Positions 35,104 through 44,642 of a stretch of DNA of 64,000 bases are shown here, piece by piece. The translations under genes were made by a program, and so were the position numbers. Numbering within the stretch: position 1 is the stretch's first letter; every line of letters starts with the position of its first letter. The notes under the pieces were generated by a model, which worked only from the letters and a program-made list of their open reading frames with translations, did not search any database and was not told the DNA's origin. The DNA is from Hyunsoonleella jejuensis. Lineage in GTDB: Bacteria; Bacteroidota; Bacteroidia; Flavobacteriales; Flavobacteriaceae. The stretch lies in assembly GCF_900111025.1 (NCBI RefSeq), contig NZ_FOFN01000003.1, forward strand, positions 248,001 through 312,000, given 5' to 3'.

Positions 35104-38100
35104 ATGAAACTAAAAACTAAACAAAATGTGACACCTAATTTTAAGAGAATGGGACTATTGGCTATTTTCTTGTTCTTAGGTGTAGCAATGACCTTTGCTC
35201 AGACGGTGCAAGGTACAGTAACTGCAGATGGTCAGCCACTTCCTGGTGCCACTGTTGTTGTAAAAGGAAGTTCCACAGGAACAAGTACAGATTTTGATGG
35301 TAATTATTCCATTAATGCAAGCGCAGACAACACACTTGTATTTTCTTATGTAGGGTATTCTACAAAAGAAGTTGTAGTGGGAAATCAAACTACAATTAAC
35401 GTAACTCTGGAACAAGACAATGCTCTGGACGAAGTTGTTGTAATTGGTTATGGTACACAAAGAAAATCGGATTTAACAGGTTCCGTATCTTCCATAAGTT
35501 CAGAAGATATTACAGCATTACCAGTTCCTAGGGTAGACCAAGCACTACAGGGTAGAGCATCTGGTGTACAGGTAACACAAGTTAATGGTGCACCTGGAGC
35601 AGGAACGGTTATTAGAGTAAGGGGTGGTAACTCGATTACAGGTAGTAACGAGCCACTTTGGGTAATTGATGGTATAATTGTAGGTACTAACTTTAACTTA
35701 AATAACATTAATAGTAATGACATCCAATCCATTGAGATTTTAAAGGATGCTTCTTCTATTGCTATTTATGGTGCTAGAGGTGCAAATGGGGTAGTGCTGG
35801 TTACTACAAAAAATGGTGCTGGTGCTGGTACGGGTAAGCCACAAATAAGTGTAAACCTATATACCAGTTCTCAAATGTTGCCAGAATTACCAGATAGATT
35901 AAACCAAAGAGAGCAAATAGAATACAACAATGAGAGCGCTCGTTTTAGGTCAGCTGCCGAACCATTTCCAGATGACCCATCTACATATCCTGACAATGAT
36001 TGGGTAGATTTAGTATTGGGTACAGCACCAATTTATAATGCAGATGTTTCCATTTCTGGAGCTACTGATAATGTAAACTACTATACCTCAATGAATTATT
36101 TTAATCAAGAAGGTATCGTAAAAAGTTCTGGACTTGAAAAATACATTTTTAGAACAAATTTGGATCTTAAAATAAGTGATAAAGTAAAAGCAGGGTTTAG
36201 ATTAAATTATTCTAGATTAGAGCAAGATAATGCACTAGCGAGTTTTAGTCAGGCTGCTTTTGGTATTGTTCGCACGCAGCCCGCTTTTAATGACGATGGT
36301 TCTTTTAATGGTTTTGATGATATTGTTGGGTCGCCATTCAACAATCCTTTAGCTGCTATAGCCTTAAATACAAATGAAACGTTTACTAATAATTTACTAG
36401 CAACGGTATATTTGGAGTATAGTCCAGCACCGAATTGGATTATTCGCTCAACATTTAGTCCAGAATTTAATAATACTAAGCAAAATAGATTTAATTCAAG
36501 TCAATTACCTGGTTTACTGGCAATAGGAGATACTGGACAAGGAAGCGCCAGCGTTCGCACGGTAAATTCTAATGGGTGGAACAATGAAAATACCATACAA
36601 TACCAATCAGATATTGACGAAGATCATAGTATTACAGCTCTTATAGGTACTTCTTTTCAGAAAGTATCTACAGAAATAGCGGAGGCCGAAGCTTTTGGTA
36701 TTACCAGTGATGCTACAGGTTTTAATAATTTAAATAATTCAGACCCTACCAGATCAGTTGTAAGTAGTGATTTTTCTGGGTTTCAATTCGCATCTTTTTT
36801 CGGAAGATTAAACTATTCATATAAAGATAAATATTTATTAACTTTAGTAGGCAGAACAGATGGTAGTTCTCGTTTTGCAGAAGGTAACAAATATGCGTTT
36901 TTCCCTTCAATAGCTGGTGCTTGGAAAATATCGGAGGAAGATTTCATGCAAGATCAAGAGATATTTCAAGACTTAAAATTAAGAGCGAGTTGGGGTAAAT
37001 CTGGTAATCAAGCCATTGACCCATATAGTACTCTTGGACTTTTAACAGGGGCAAATACAACACTTAACGGCGTTGAAGTACCTGGTTTAACTTTAGGTAG
37101 GCCTTCCAACCCTAATTTACAGTGGGAGACTACCAGTTCCTTTGATATTGCGTTAGAAGCTTCCTTATTTGGAGGTAGAGTATTTACAGAATTTAACTAC
37201 TATTATAAAGAAACCGAAGATTTATTATTAGATGTTACAATTCCAAGGCAGACCGGTTTTAATAGCCAATTACAAAACATAGGCGCTTTAAAAAATTCAG
37301 GATGGGAGCTTTTAGTGAATTCAACAAATGTGAGTACAGCTAACTTTAATTGGAATTCTACTGTAACATTATCGGCCAACAAGAATGAAATATTAGATCT
37401 TGGTGGGGTAGATTTTATTGATATAGTAGCAGATCCTATTTTGGGCTCAGGTAACACGCGTTTAATTGTGGGAGAATCTGTTCCTGCTTTTACGGGAGTT
37501 AGATACCTAGGGACGTGGAAAAGTCAAGCAGAGATTGATGCATCAGGTAGAACTGACCCACAGGTTGTAGGTGGATCGCATTTTGAGGATTTAAATGGAG
37601 ATGGTATAGCTTCAACCCAAGATGCTGTGGTATTAGGTAGCCCATTTCCAGATTTAATTTTTGGGGTTGAAAACAATTTTTCATACAAGAATTGGGATTT
37701 TTCTTTCTACTTCCAAGGAACTCAAGGTAATGAAGTGTATAATTTATCAATGAGAAATAATTATTTCAACCGAGGTGAGACTGTTAAATTTGGAGATTTA
37801 CGTAACCGTTGGACGGTTGATAACCCAACATCTAATATTCCTAGAGCAGGAGCGGATTCTGTAACGAATACAATACCTAACTCTGAATATGTTGAAGATG
37901 GATCGCACATTCGACTAAAAAATATAAGATTGGCATATAATTTCCAACCAGATAAAATGGGATTAAATGGCATTAAAAATGCAACCGTTTATGTTTCAGG
38001 AACTAATTTATTATTATTTTCTAAAACGAGATTGATAGATCCGGAAGCAAGTAATTTTGGTCGTGATAATATTTTACAAGGATATATTAGTGCTCAATAT

Positions 38101-38145
38101 CCTAACCCAAGAGTTTTAACACTTGGTTTAAATGTAACTTTTTAA
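35104..38145 (+). CDS. susC: SusC-type TonB-dependent outer-membrane oligosaccharide importer
   Basis: The 1013-residue protein has a signal peptide ending near TFAQ. It starts with a carboxypeptidase-regulatory-like domain (QGTVTADGQPLPGATV to about residue 105), followed by a TonB-box-like segment DEVVVIGYGT, a plug domain with VDQALQGRASGVQV, IRVRGGNS and EILKDASSIAIYGARGANGV, and a 22-strand barrel that ends in the usual aromatic C-terminus (LGLNVTF). With SusD it forms the lidded importer that brings glycan fragments released at the surface into the periplasm. The gene is followed by susD after 10 bp. It is the only SusC in the window, which suggests that the whole 64 kb serves one main substrate. 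Confidence 0.97.
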   Translation: MKLKTKQNVTPNFKRMGLLAIFLFLGVAMTFAQTVQGTVTADGQPLPGATVVVKGSSTGTSTDFDGNYSINASADNTLVFSYVGYSTKEVVVGNQTTINVTLEQDNALDEVVVIGYGTQRKSDLTGSVSSISSEDITALPVPRVDQALQGRASGVQVTQVNGAPGAGTVIRVRGGNSITGSNEPLWVIDGIIVGTNFNLNNINSNDIQSIEILKDASSIAIYGARGANGVVLVTTKNGAGAGTGKPQISVNLYTSSQMLPELPDRLNQREQIEYNNESARFRSAAEPFPDDPSTYPDNDWVDLVLGTAPIYNADVSISGATDNVNYYTSMNYFNQEGIVKSSGLEKYIFRTNLDLKISDKVKAGFRLNYSRLEQDNALASFSQAAFGIVRTQPAFNDDGSFNGFDDIVGSPFNNPLAAIALNTNETFTNNLLATVYLEYSPAPNWIIRSTFSPEFNNTKQNRFNSSQLPGLLAIGDTGQGSASVRTVNSNGWNNENTIQYQSDIDEDHSITALIGTSFQKVSTEIAEAEAFGITSDATGFNNLNNSDPTRSVVSSDFSGFQFASFFGRLNYSYKDKYLLTLVGRTDGSSRFAEGNKYAFFPSIAGAWKISEEDFMQDQEIFQDLKLRASWGKSGNQAIDPYSTLGLLTGANTTLNGVEVPGLTLGRPSNPNLQWETTSSFDIALEASLFGGRVFTEFNYYYKETEDLLLDVTIPRQTGFNSQLQNIGALKNSGWELLVNSTNVSTANFNWNSTVTLSANKNEILDLGGVDFIDIVADPILGSGNTRLIVGESVPAFTGVRYLGTWKSQAEIDASGRTDPQVVGGSHFEDLNGDGIASTQDAVVLGSPFPDLIFGVENNFSYKNWDFSFYFQGTQGNEVYNLSMRNNYFNRGETVKFGDLRNRWTVDNPTSNIPRAGADSVTNTIPNSEYVEDGSHIRLKNIRLAYNFQPDKMGLNGIKNATVYVSGTNLLLFSKTRLIDPEASNFGRDNILQGYISAQYPNPRVLTLGLNVTF

Positions 38146-38155
38146 AAAAAATAAT

Positions 38156-39736
38156 ATGAAAACAAAACACATAATTTTATACGTCTTTATGGTTTTCGCA
38201 TGTTTTAGTTGCGAGAGCTTTTTAGAAGAAGACCCAAAAGCGCTTATTTCTCCAGAAACCTTTTTCGCTTCAGAGAATGACGCAAGACAAGCCGTTCAAG
38301 GCATGTACGCTATATTAAAAAATAACTCTTTATATGGGCAGGTAGGTCTAGATCATTTTTATGATAATGGGTGTGATATTATTGAGCCTAACCGTGCTGC
38401 AAATTTTGTAGAGCCTATAGGTAATTACTCGTTGAATGAAGCAATTGCTGATATATCTGTTCAAAAAATGAGTGTTTCAGATACCTGGAAAGACCTTTAT
38501 AGAACGATACTAAATGCTAATGTAATTATAGATAGAGTAACAGATAATGAAGCTGTAGGGGATGCAGATGTTCGCACTGATATCATAGCAGATGCAAGAT
38601 TTATTAGAGGGTTATGCTATTGGCATATTACTAATCTTTGGGGTGATGCGCCTTACTACACAGAAGTGCTTACTCTAGAAGAAATTAGTGCACTAGGAAG
38701 AACAGATGAGGCTACTATTATAACTGGAGTGTTGGAAGACCTGCAGTTTGCCCAAGATAATTTACAAACAGCCTATACCGGCGATCAAAGTGGTAGAGCT
38801 TCAAAATGGGCCGCAGCTATTGTTATTGCTAAAATTTACATGAAGCAACAACAATGGCAGCAAGGTTTAGATAAATGTTTGGAAATCATTAATCAATCGC
38901 CTCACAGATTATTAGATACATATAATGAAGTGTTTGATCAATTCAATGAATACAATGATGAAATTATTTGGTCTTTAGATTTCGCTAGAGATATTAATAG
39001 TCAATTTGACCCAGCATTCCCTGGCAGATCATTTGCTGGTAATAACAACTGGCGTCCAAGTATGTTTAATCCACGTTTAAGAGATGAACCAGCCAATACA
39101 AATGAGAGAAGCGCCTTAGCTGATGCTTTGGCGGCTAGAGGCGAAGCTTTTAATGGAACGGGGCTACAAGTGGCTTCTAAAGACTTTGCTGAAAAGTTTC
39201 CAATGAATGATTTAAGAAGAGAGCTTAATATAGTAGATAACTACTTAGGGTTTGACTTAAATTTTCCATACATGGCAAAATTCTGGAATTTAGAATTGGA
39301 TAGATCTCCAAGATTTAACCACTCAGATAACAGAATGGTGTTTCGTTTGGCAGATGTGCATTTAATGGCTGCAGAATGTGAAAACGAGCGCCCAGGTGGT
39401 AATCCTAACACAGCTTTTGAATATATTAGAAAAATTAGAGAGCGCGCTTTCGCAACAGTAGCAGAGGCTGAGGCAATATTAGGATTAAGTCAACAAGAGT
39501 TTAGAGAGGCTATTTATGACGAGCGCAAATGGGAATTAGCGGCAGAAATGCACAGAAGATATGATTTAATTAGATGGGGTATTTTACTAGATGTTGTTCA
39601 AAACCTTGAATTTAGATTCTGGAAACCAAACGAAAATATTAGACCATGGCACGTTAAACTCCCTATTCCTTTGCAGGAGTTAGAGAATAATCCAGCCTTA
39701 CTAGAGTCTGACCCAACAAATAACGGATATAGATAG
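38156..39736 (+). CDS. susD: SusD/RagB-type surface glycan-binding lipoprotein
   Basis: The 526-residue protein has the lipobox FSC (Cys19), followed by ESFLEEDP, an acidic stretch consistent with a surface-export signal. TPR-like helices are present (NDARQAVQGMYAIL, RFIRGLCYWHITNLWGDAPYY, NTAFEYIRKIRERA), and the SusD-typical C-terminal part ERKWELAAEMHRRYDLIRWG is recognisable. SusD proteins cap the SusC barrel and bind the incoming oligosaccharide. A strong terminator follows the stop codon, so susC and susD form a two-gene unit. Confidence 0.96.
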   Translation: MKTKHIILYVFMVFACFSCESFLEEDPKALISPETFFASENDARQAVQGMYAILKNNSLYGQVGLDHFYDNGCDIIEPNRAANFVEPIGNYSLNEAIADISVQKMSVSDTWKDLYRTILNANVIIDRVTDNEAVGDADVRTDIIADARFIRGLCYWHITNLWGDAPYYTEVLTLEEISALGRTDEATIITGVLEDLQFAQDNLQTAYTGDQSGRASKWAAAIVIAKIYMKQQQWQQGLDKCLEIINQSPHRLLDTYNEVFDQFNEYNDEIIWSLDFARDINSQFDPAFPGRSFAGNNNWRPSMFNPRLRDEPANTNERSALADALAARGEAFNGTGLQVASKDFAEKFPMNDLRRELNIVDNYLGFDLNFPYMAKFWNLELDRSPRFNHSDNRMVFRLADVHLMAAECENERPGGNPNTAFEYIRKIRERAFATVAEAEAILGLSQQEFREAIYDERKWELAAEMHRRYDLIRWGILLDVVQNLEFRFWKPNENIRPWHVKLPIPLQELENNPALLESDPTNNGYR

Positions 39737-39770
39737 TAGTTAGTTTTTTTCAAGTAGTTTAGTTTATTTA

Positions 39771-39802
39771 AGCCGGAAGAAGTATTTCTTCCGGCTTTTT
39801 TT
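39771..39802 (+). terminator. intrinsic terminator after susD
   Basis: A perfect 11-bp stem AGCCGGAAGAA / TTCTTCCGGCT (39771-39781 and 39786-39796) with the loop GTAT is followed by a run of seven T. It ends the susCD transcript, and the GH5 promoter follows 8 bp downstream. Confidence 0.92.
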
Positions 39803-39809
39803 ATACAGT

Positions 39810-39850
39810 ACAGAACAGGACAGAAAAACGAAAAGTGAAAACTATTTTTG
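39810..39850 (+). promoter_or_regulatory. composite PUL promoter for the GH5 gene
   Basis: ACAGAACAGGACA (39810-39822) is followed after exactly 20 nt by TATTTTTG (39843-39850), a perfect TAnnTTTG match 36 nt before the start codon. It begins immediately after the susD terminator, which supports its role as a new transcription start. Confidence 0.75.
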
Positions 39851-39886
39851 ATATTAATCAAATAATTAACCACGAGTCTTACTTTT

Positions 39887-41278
39887 ATGAAACAAAACAT
39901 TATTCTTTTCTTATGCGTTTTAGGAGCACTAAATATGCACGCTCAAATAAAACATGGACTTAGAGACGAATTGGGTAGACATATCATTCCTAGAGGATTT
40001 GTTGTAAATACCAATGACCACGCAGGAGAGGTTTTTTTTGATAGTGACGATTATGCGCGTATGGTTAGAATGGGTGCCAACGCACAAGTTATCCGATTAG
40101 AATTAGGCAAGCTTAGTAAATTTCCAGGTGGAAAATTAGAACCTGATTATCTTAGAAAATTAGATACTTTGGTGAACTTAGGACGAAATGCAGGTATTAA
40201 AACGGTTTTTAAAATGACCGTTTATGGGGTGGATAAATTTGTTTGGGAAGAATTCTGGCAAAATAAAAAAAACGAGTACAATACTTATATTGATGCATGG
40301 AAAGTGATCTGGAATAGATATGCCAACGACCCTTATGTGTTTGGTTACGATGTTGTTAATGAACCTAGGAAATTATCAATGGATATTTCTTATGAAAACC
40401 TGACGAATAAATACCTCATTCCACTTTATCAAAAGATAATTGATGAAAGCCAAAAGATTAATGCCGATAAGATGATATTGTTTCAATCTATTTTCATGAA
40501 TAAAGGTGAAAAAATAGATAACAACCAATATGCAGAAATAACAAAGCCAATTAATAGAAAAAACATCATTTTTGCACCTCATATTTATCAAAACAAAATT
40601 GATCTTATTAAGCGAAATATGGATCGTTTTGATAAAGAATCCGATATGTTAAATGCCCCTATTTTAGTTGGAGAGTGGGGATTCCCAACCTTTGCAACTA
40701 CTGATACTTTAATTGACGGTAATTTAGGGCAATTAAAATACCGAGAACTTTACATACGAACTGCTGAGGTGTTCGACCAAATGGGGATAGGCTCCATTAA
40801 AGCATGGTTTTTAGGCAATAGAACCATGCAGAATTTTCTTCCTGGAGGGCCTTCTACGTGGTCAATTTTTAGTGATAAAACCGATGCAGGAACTGTAGAG
40901 CGCAAATATATTACAGATGTAATATCTCGTCCTTTTCCGCAGGCTATCGCTGGAGATATTCAGTCGTTTATGTTTAATCACGCTACACGAACTCTAGATT
41001 TAACTATTAAACCAGATAATAGTAAAGGAGCCTCAAAACTATTTATAGGTGCAAACCGGCATTATCCCGATGGGTTTTCAATCCTTATCAATAATGATTT
41101 TGTAATGTATTACAGCCCTTTAAAAAATGTAGGATTAGAAACTTTTAAAGGGCCTAAAGGTTCAAATCCTTCAGATTTTATTTGGGATGCGAACACACAA
41201 AAACTAATAGTGTTACAATGGCCAGTTAATAACAAGGAGATGAATATTAAAATTGTACCTGGTATTCGAAATTTTTAA
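39887..41278 (+). CDS. GH5-family glycosidase, secreted
   Basis: The 463-residue product has a signal peptide cleaved near NMHAQ. The barrel shows the GH5 catalytic pair: acid/base E159 in YDVVNEPRK and nucleophile E263 in LVGEWGFPT, with a RGFVVN start strand and the HIYQNK segment in between. After about residue 350 there is a short beta-sandwich. The pattern recalls endoglycoceramidase-like GH5 members more than cellulases. In this locus it might cleave a beta-linked glucosyl, galactosyl or glucuronyl unit; the substrate is not evident. It starts a two-gene unit with GH3 (gap 27 bp). Confidence 0.85.
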   Translation: MKQNIILFLCVLGALNMHAQIKHGLRDELGRHIIPRGFVVNTNDHAGEVFFDSDDYARMVRMGANAQVIRLELGKLSKFPGGKLEPDYLRKLDTLVNLGRNAGIKTVFKMTVYGVDKFVWEEFWQNKKNEYNTYIDAWKVIWNRYANDPYVFGYDVVNEPRKLSMDISYENLTNKYLIPLYQKIIDESQKINADKMILFQSIFMNKGEKIDNNQYAEITKPINRKNIIFAPHIYQNKIDLIKRNMDRFDKESDMLNAPILVGEWGFPTFATTDTLIDGNLGQLKYRELYIRTAEVFDQMGIGSIKAWFLGNRTMQNFLPGGPSTWSIFSDKTDAGTVERKYITDVISRPFPQAIAGDIQSFMFNHATRTLDLTIKPDNSKGASKLFIGANRHYPDGFSILINNDFVMYYSPLKNVGLETFKGPKGSNPSDFIWDANTQKLIVLQWPVNNKEMNIKIVPGIRNF

Positions 41279-41305
41279 ACACACACTCAGATTAATATCA
41301 AACTT

Positions 41306-43477
41306 ATGAGAAACATAATATTTGCTGCACTTTTATCAATAGTAATTTTTAGCTGTAATTCTAACTCAGAAAAAGCTAATGTATCTAATAAAGATCGAGA
41401 AATAGCAGAAAAAGTTGAACGGCTAATCAATGAAATGACACTCGATGAAAAAATAGCAGAACTAACGCAAGATGCTCCTGCGAATGATAGACTAGGCATT
41501 CCCTTTATGAAATACGGGGAGGCGTTACATGGATTATGGCTTGTGCTTGATTATTATGGTAATACTACTGTTTATCCGCAAGCGGTGGCTTGTGCCTCAA
41601 CTTGGGAACCCGAACTCATTAAAAAAATGGCGTCGCAAACCGCAATAGAAGCTCGGGCTTTGGGTGTTACACATTGCTACTCACCTAATTTAGATGTTTA
41701 TGCAGGCGATGCGCGTTATGGTCGTGTTGAAGAATCGTATGGAGAAGACCCTTATTTAGTGTCGCGCATGGGCGTTGCATTTATTGAAGGTTTACAGGGT
41801 ACGGGTGATGCCCAATTTGATGAAAATCATGTGATTGCAACGGCTAAACATTTTATTGGATATCCAGAAAACCGCCGTGGTATAAATGGGGGATTTAGCG
41901 ACATGTCTGAACGTCGATTACGCGAAGTTTACCTGCCACCGTTCGAGGCGGCAGTAAAAGAAGCTAAGGTAGGTTCTGTTATGCCAGGGCATCAGGATTT
42001 TAATGGCGTGCCATGTCATATGAATACCTGGTTATTAAAAGATATCTTACGCGATGAGTTGGGTTTTAATGGTTTTATTGTTTCTGATAATAACGATGTA
42101 GGGCGATTAGAAACGATGCATTTTATTCCTGAAACCAGAACTAAAGCGGCTATTTTAGGATTAAAAGCGGGGGTTGATATGGACTTGGTAATTGGGAAGA
42201 ATGTTAAACTGGCAACCTATCACAGCAATATATTGAAGGATACCGTAACTCAGGACCCTTCATTGATGCCATACATAGACAAGGCCGTTTCGCGTAATTT
42301 GACTGCAAAATATAAGTTAGGTTTGTTTGATGCGGAACCAAAAGAGATTGACACGGAAACTGTAGAAGCTGGTACTGATGAACATCGTGAGTTTGCATTA
42401 GAAATTGCCGAAAAATCTATTATCATGCTAAAAAATGATAATAACCTCTTACCTCTAGATCTATCAAAAATAAAATCCTTAGCTGTTATTGGGCCTAACG
42501 CCCACGAAAAAAGACCTAAAAAGGGAACATATAATCTATTGGGTGGCTATTCCGGATTACCACCATATTATGTTTCAGTACTTGATGGTTTAAAGAAAAA
42601 AGTAGGTGATAATGTAAAAATAAATTACGCTAAAGGTTGTGATATTGATAGTTTTTCAAAAGAAGGATTTCCCGAGGCGATTTCTGCTGCGAAAAACTCA
42701 GACGCTGTTGTTTTAGTAGTGGGTAGTTCTCATAGAACATGTGGCGAAGGCGGAGACCGTTCTGATCTTGATTTGTATGGTGTTCAAAATGAATTGGTGG
42801 AGGCCATCCATAAAACAGGAAAACCAGTAATTGTGGTGCTCATTAATGGACGTCCATTAAGTATAAACTACATCGCCGAAAATATACCATCTGTATTAGA
42901 AACTTGGTATGGCGGCATGAGAGCCGGTGATGCAGTTGCCAACGTTATTTTTGGGGATGTAAACCCAGGAGGTAAACTAACCATGTCTTTTCCACGCTCC
43001 GTTGGTCAAGTTCCTGTGACCTACCTTGAGCGTCCTGATTTTATTGGCTCTGGAAAAGGAAAGTATCGTTTTAGTGATAAATCACCATTATTCCCCTTTG
43101 GCTATGGATTAAGTTACACCACTTTTGAATATAGTACCCCAAAATTAGAACACAATGCTATTGCGGCAGATGGGGCTACAACCGTTTCAGTTGAAGTTAC
43201 CAATACTGGCGATAGAGCCGGCGATGAAGTGGTGCAAATGTATGTGCGTGACGATTATGCTTCAGTAGGGCGTTATCTTAAATTACTAAAAGGTTTTAAA
43301 CGCATTAGCCTAAAGCCTGGAGAAACCAAAACCGTTTCATTTAAATTAGGTTTTGATGAACTTAATGTGCTAAACCAAGACATGAAAAAAGTGGTAGAGC
43401 CGGGAACTTTTACAATTTCGGTTGGTAGTTCTTCTTTAGAAAAGGATTTACAAAAGGCGACACTTGAAGTAATGTAA
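41306..43477 (+). CDS. GH3-family exo-beta-glycosidase, lipoprotein
   Basis: The 723-residue protein has the lipobox IFSC near residue 15. The N-terminal barrel contains RLGIPFMKYGEALHG, the KHFIGYPENRRG segment and the nucleophile D261 in GFIVSDNNDVG. The second domain has VVLVVGSSHRTCGEGGDRSDL, typical of GH3, followed by a C-terminal fibronectin-type domain (VTNTGDRAGDEVVQMYV). GH3 enzymes remove terminal beta-glucose, beta-xylose or similar residues. The SDNND variant instead of the more frequent SDW fits xylosidase- and glucosidase-like subgroups of marine PULs. A clear terminator follows. Confidence 0.92.
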   Translation: MRNIIFAALLSIVIFSCNSNSEKANVSNKDREIAEKVERLINEMTLDEKIAELTQDAPANDRLGIPFMKYGEALHGLWLVLDYYGNTTVYPQAVACASTWEPELIKKMASQTAIEARALGVTHCYSPNLDVYAGDARYGRVEESYGEDPYLVSRMGVAFIEGLQGTGDAQFDENHVIATAKHFIGYPENRRGINGGFSDMSERRLREVYLPPFEAAVKEAKVGSVMPGHQDFNGVPCHMNTWLLKDILRDELGFNGFIVSDNNDVGRLETMHFIPETRTKAAILGLKAGVDMDLVIGKNVKLATYHSNILKDTVTQDPSLMPYIDKAVSRNLTAKYKLGLFDAEPKEIDTETVEAGTDEHREFALEIAEKSIIMLKNDNNLLPLDLSKIKSLAVIGPNAHEKRPKKGTYNLLGGYSGLPPYYVSVLDGLKKKVGDNVKINYAKGCDIDSFSKEGFPEAISAAKNSDAVVLVVGSSHRTCGEGGDRSDLDLYGVQNELVEAIHKTGKPVIVVLINGRPLSINYIAENIPSVLETWYGGMRAGDAVANVIFGDVNPGGKLTMSFPRSVGQVPVTYLERPDFIGSGKGKYRFSDKSPLFPFGYGLSYTTFEYSTPKLEHNAIAADGATTVSVEVTNTGDRAGDEVVQMYVRDDYASVGRYLKLLKGFKRISLKPGETKTVSFKLGFDELNVLNQDMKKVVEPGTFTISVGSSSLEKDLQKATLEVM

Positions 43478-43508
43478 TATTTTAAAATTTATTCAATTGT
43501 ATATTTAA

Positions 43509-43535
43509 AAAGAGGAATCCTATTCCTCTTTTTTT
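43509..43535 (+). terminator. intrinsic terminator after the GH3 gene
   Basis: AAAGAGGAAT and ATTCCTCTTT (43509-43518 and 43522-43531) form a perfect 10-bp stem with the loop CCT, followed by T residues to 43535. Confidence 0.88.
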
Positions 43536-43670
43536 CTTTAGATTTAAATTTCATAAACTTTAGGCTATAGTTTATAAACCCGCATTATTGCGGTTTAAAA
43601 ACTATTAAAAATAGCTAATAGGAATCTATTAATTCTATTTAATCAAACATTTTTCCAATACAGAACAGGT

Positions 43671-43710
43671 AAGTACAGGATACAAAAAACAAGTATGAAA
43701 GTTACATTTA
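43671..43710 (+). promoter_or_regulatory. composite PUL promoter for the T9SS-sorted protein
   Basis: AAGTACAGGATA (43671-43682) is followed after exactly 20 nt by TACATTTA (43703-43710). A second ACAGAACAGG half-site lies directly upstream at 43659-43668. The untranslated leader to the start at 43766 is longer (55 nt) than for other copies. Confidence 0.7.
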
Positions 43711-43765
43711 GGCATTATTAATCCAGTTAGTATTTCAGTAACTAACTAACTAAAACATAATTCAT

Positions 43766-44557
43766 ATGAAAAAAATTACTCTCAAAATTTCTTTATTTTT
43801 ATTATTAAGCATGTTTGTGCTTCAGGTGCAAGGTCAAGCTTTTGACGGTACACCAGGTATTTACAAAATCAGAGTTAATGGATCTAGTCCAGAACTTTTT
43901 GTTACACAAGATAGTGGAGTTAACAACGCAAAGTATCAGGTAGCGGCAACAGCTGGTAATGAGAATACACAGTTGTTTACAATTGTAGCCCATCCAAGTG
44001 GAACCAATTGGTCTATCACGTCTCAAATGACTGGTGAAGGAGCGCTTCAACCAAATGATACTTCTGGTACTAGTTCTACTATGGGTTTTGGGACTGAAGC
44101 AATTGCATCAGGCCAACAAGACCGGTGGGAGATTAGAAATGGAACTAGATTGTTTCTTGATAGTGATGATACTGGTACAGGATGGGAAGGTTCTACTGCT
44201 AAAAGAAGAATTCAAGTAAATTCTGGAGGTATTGCCGCAGACAAATCAATGTTTATGGCTGGTGGCACTCAAGCTGTATTTGATTTTATTCTTGAGCAAT
44301 CGCTAAGCACAGAGGCCTTTGATGCTAGTTCTATATTTATTGCTAACCCAATTAAAAATCAGTTAACTGTTAAAGGTTTAACCTCAAACATTAGTCAAGT
44401 AGCGGTATATTCGTTATTAGGGCAAGAGGTTATGTCTAGACAATTAAATGGAGAATCTTCTCTTAGTTTAGATGTTAGCGCTTTAACAAGCGGTATGTAT
44501 ATCGTTAATTTTAAAGGAGAAAATGGAAGCCTTACTAAAAAAATAGTAAAGCAGTAG
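43766..44557 (+). CDS. secreted sugar-binding-type protein with T9SS sorting tail
   Basis: The 263-residue protein has a signal peptide ending near VQGQ. Residues 27-175 form a single domain with GIYKIRVNGSSPELFVTQD, RWEIRNGTRLFLDSDDTG and KRRIQVNSGG, which looks like a beta-trefoil (ricin-like) or related lectin fold. Residues 190-263 are a canonical type IX secretion C-terminal domain: IANPIKNQLTV, VYSLLGQEV, LTSGMYIVNFKG and a KIVKQ end. It is thus exported across the outer membrane and either released or attached to the cell surface. No catalytic residues are obvious, so a polysaccharide-capturing role is the likeliest. An imperfect terminator follows. Confidence 0.7.
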   Translation: MKKITLKISLFLLLSMFVLQVQGQAFDGTPGIYKIRVNGSSPELFVTQDSGVNNAKYQVAATAGNENTQLFTIVAHPSGTNWSITSQMTGEGALQPNDTSGTSSTMGFGTEAIASGQQDRWEIRNGTRLFLDSDDTGTGWEGSTAKRRIQVNSGGIAADKSMFMAGGTQAVFDFILEQSLSTEAFDASSIFIANPIKNQLTVKGLTSNISQVAVYSLLGQEVMSRQLNGESSLSLDVSALTSGMYIVNFKGENGSLTKKIVKQ

Positions 44558-44588
44558 TATTCTATTACGTTACAACACTTATTTAAAA

Positions 44589-44626
44589 AACATTCTATCC
44601 TTAGTTTAGGGTAGGATGTTTTTTTT
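44589..44626 (+). terminator. intrinsic terminator with two G-U pairs
   Basis: AACATTCTATCCT (44589-44601) pairs with AGGGTAGGATGTT (44608-44620) over 13 bp with two G-U pairs, and a T run follows to 44626. The start codon at 44616 that opens the next reading frame lies inside this stem, which argues for the later start at 44643. Confidence 0.8.
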
Positions 44627-44642
44627 ATTTAATTTAAGAATC

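Noticed and set aside
43538-43660. Second hairpin-like sequence (AAACCCGCA...TTGCGGTTT) after the GH3 terminator
   Set aside because: The arms pair only with a bulge and the following T content is low; the terminator at 43509 already explains the transcript end.
44616-44642. Upstream ATG extending the Alginate_lyase-family gene by nine codons
   Set aside because: The ATG lies in the 3' arm and T-run of the terminator hairpin at 44589-44626, and the extension (MFFLFNLRI) is only the translation of the T-rich tail.
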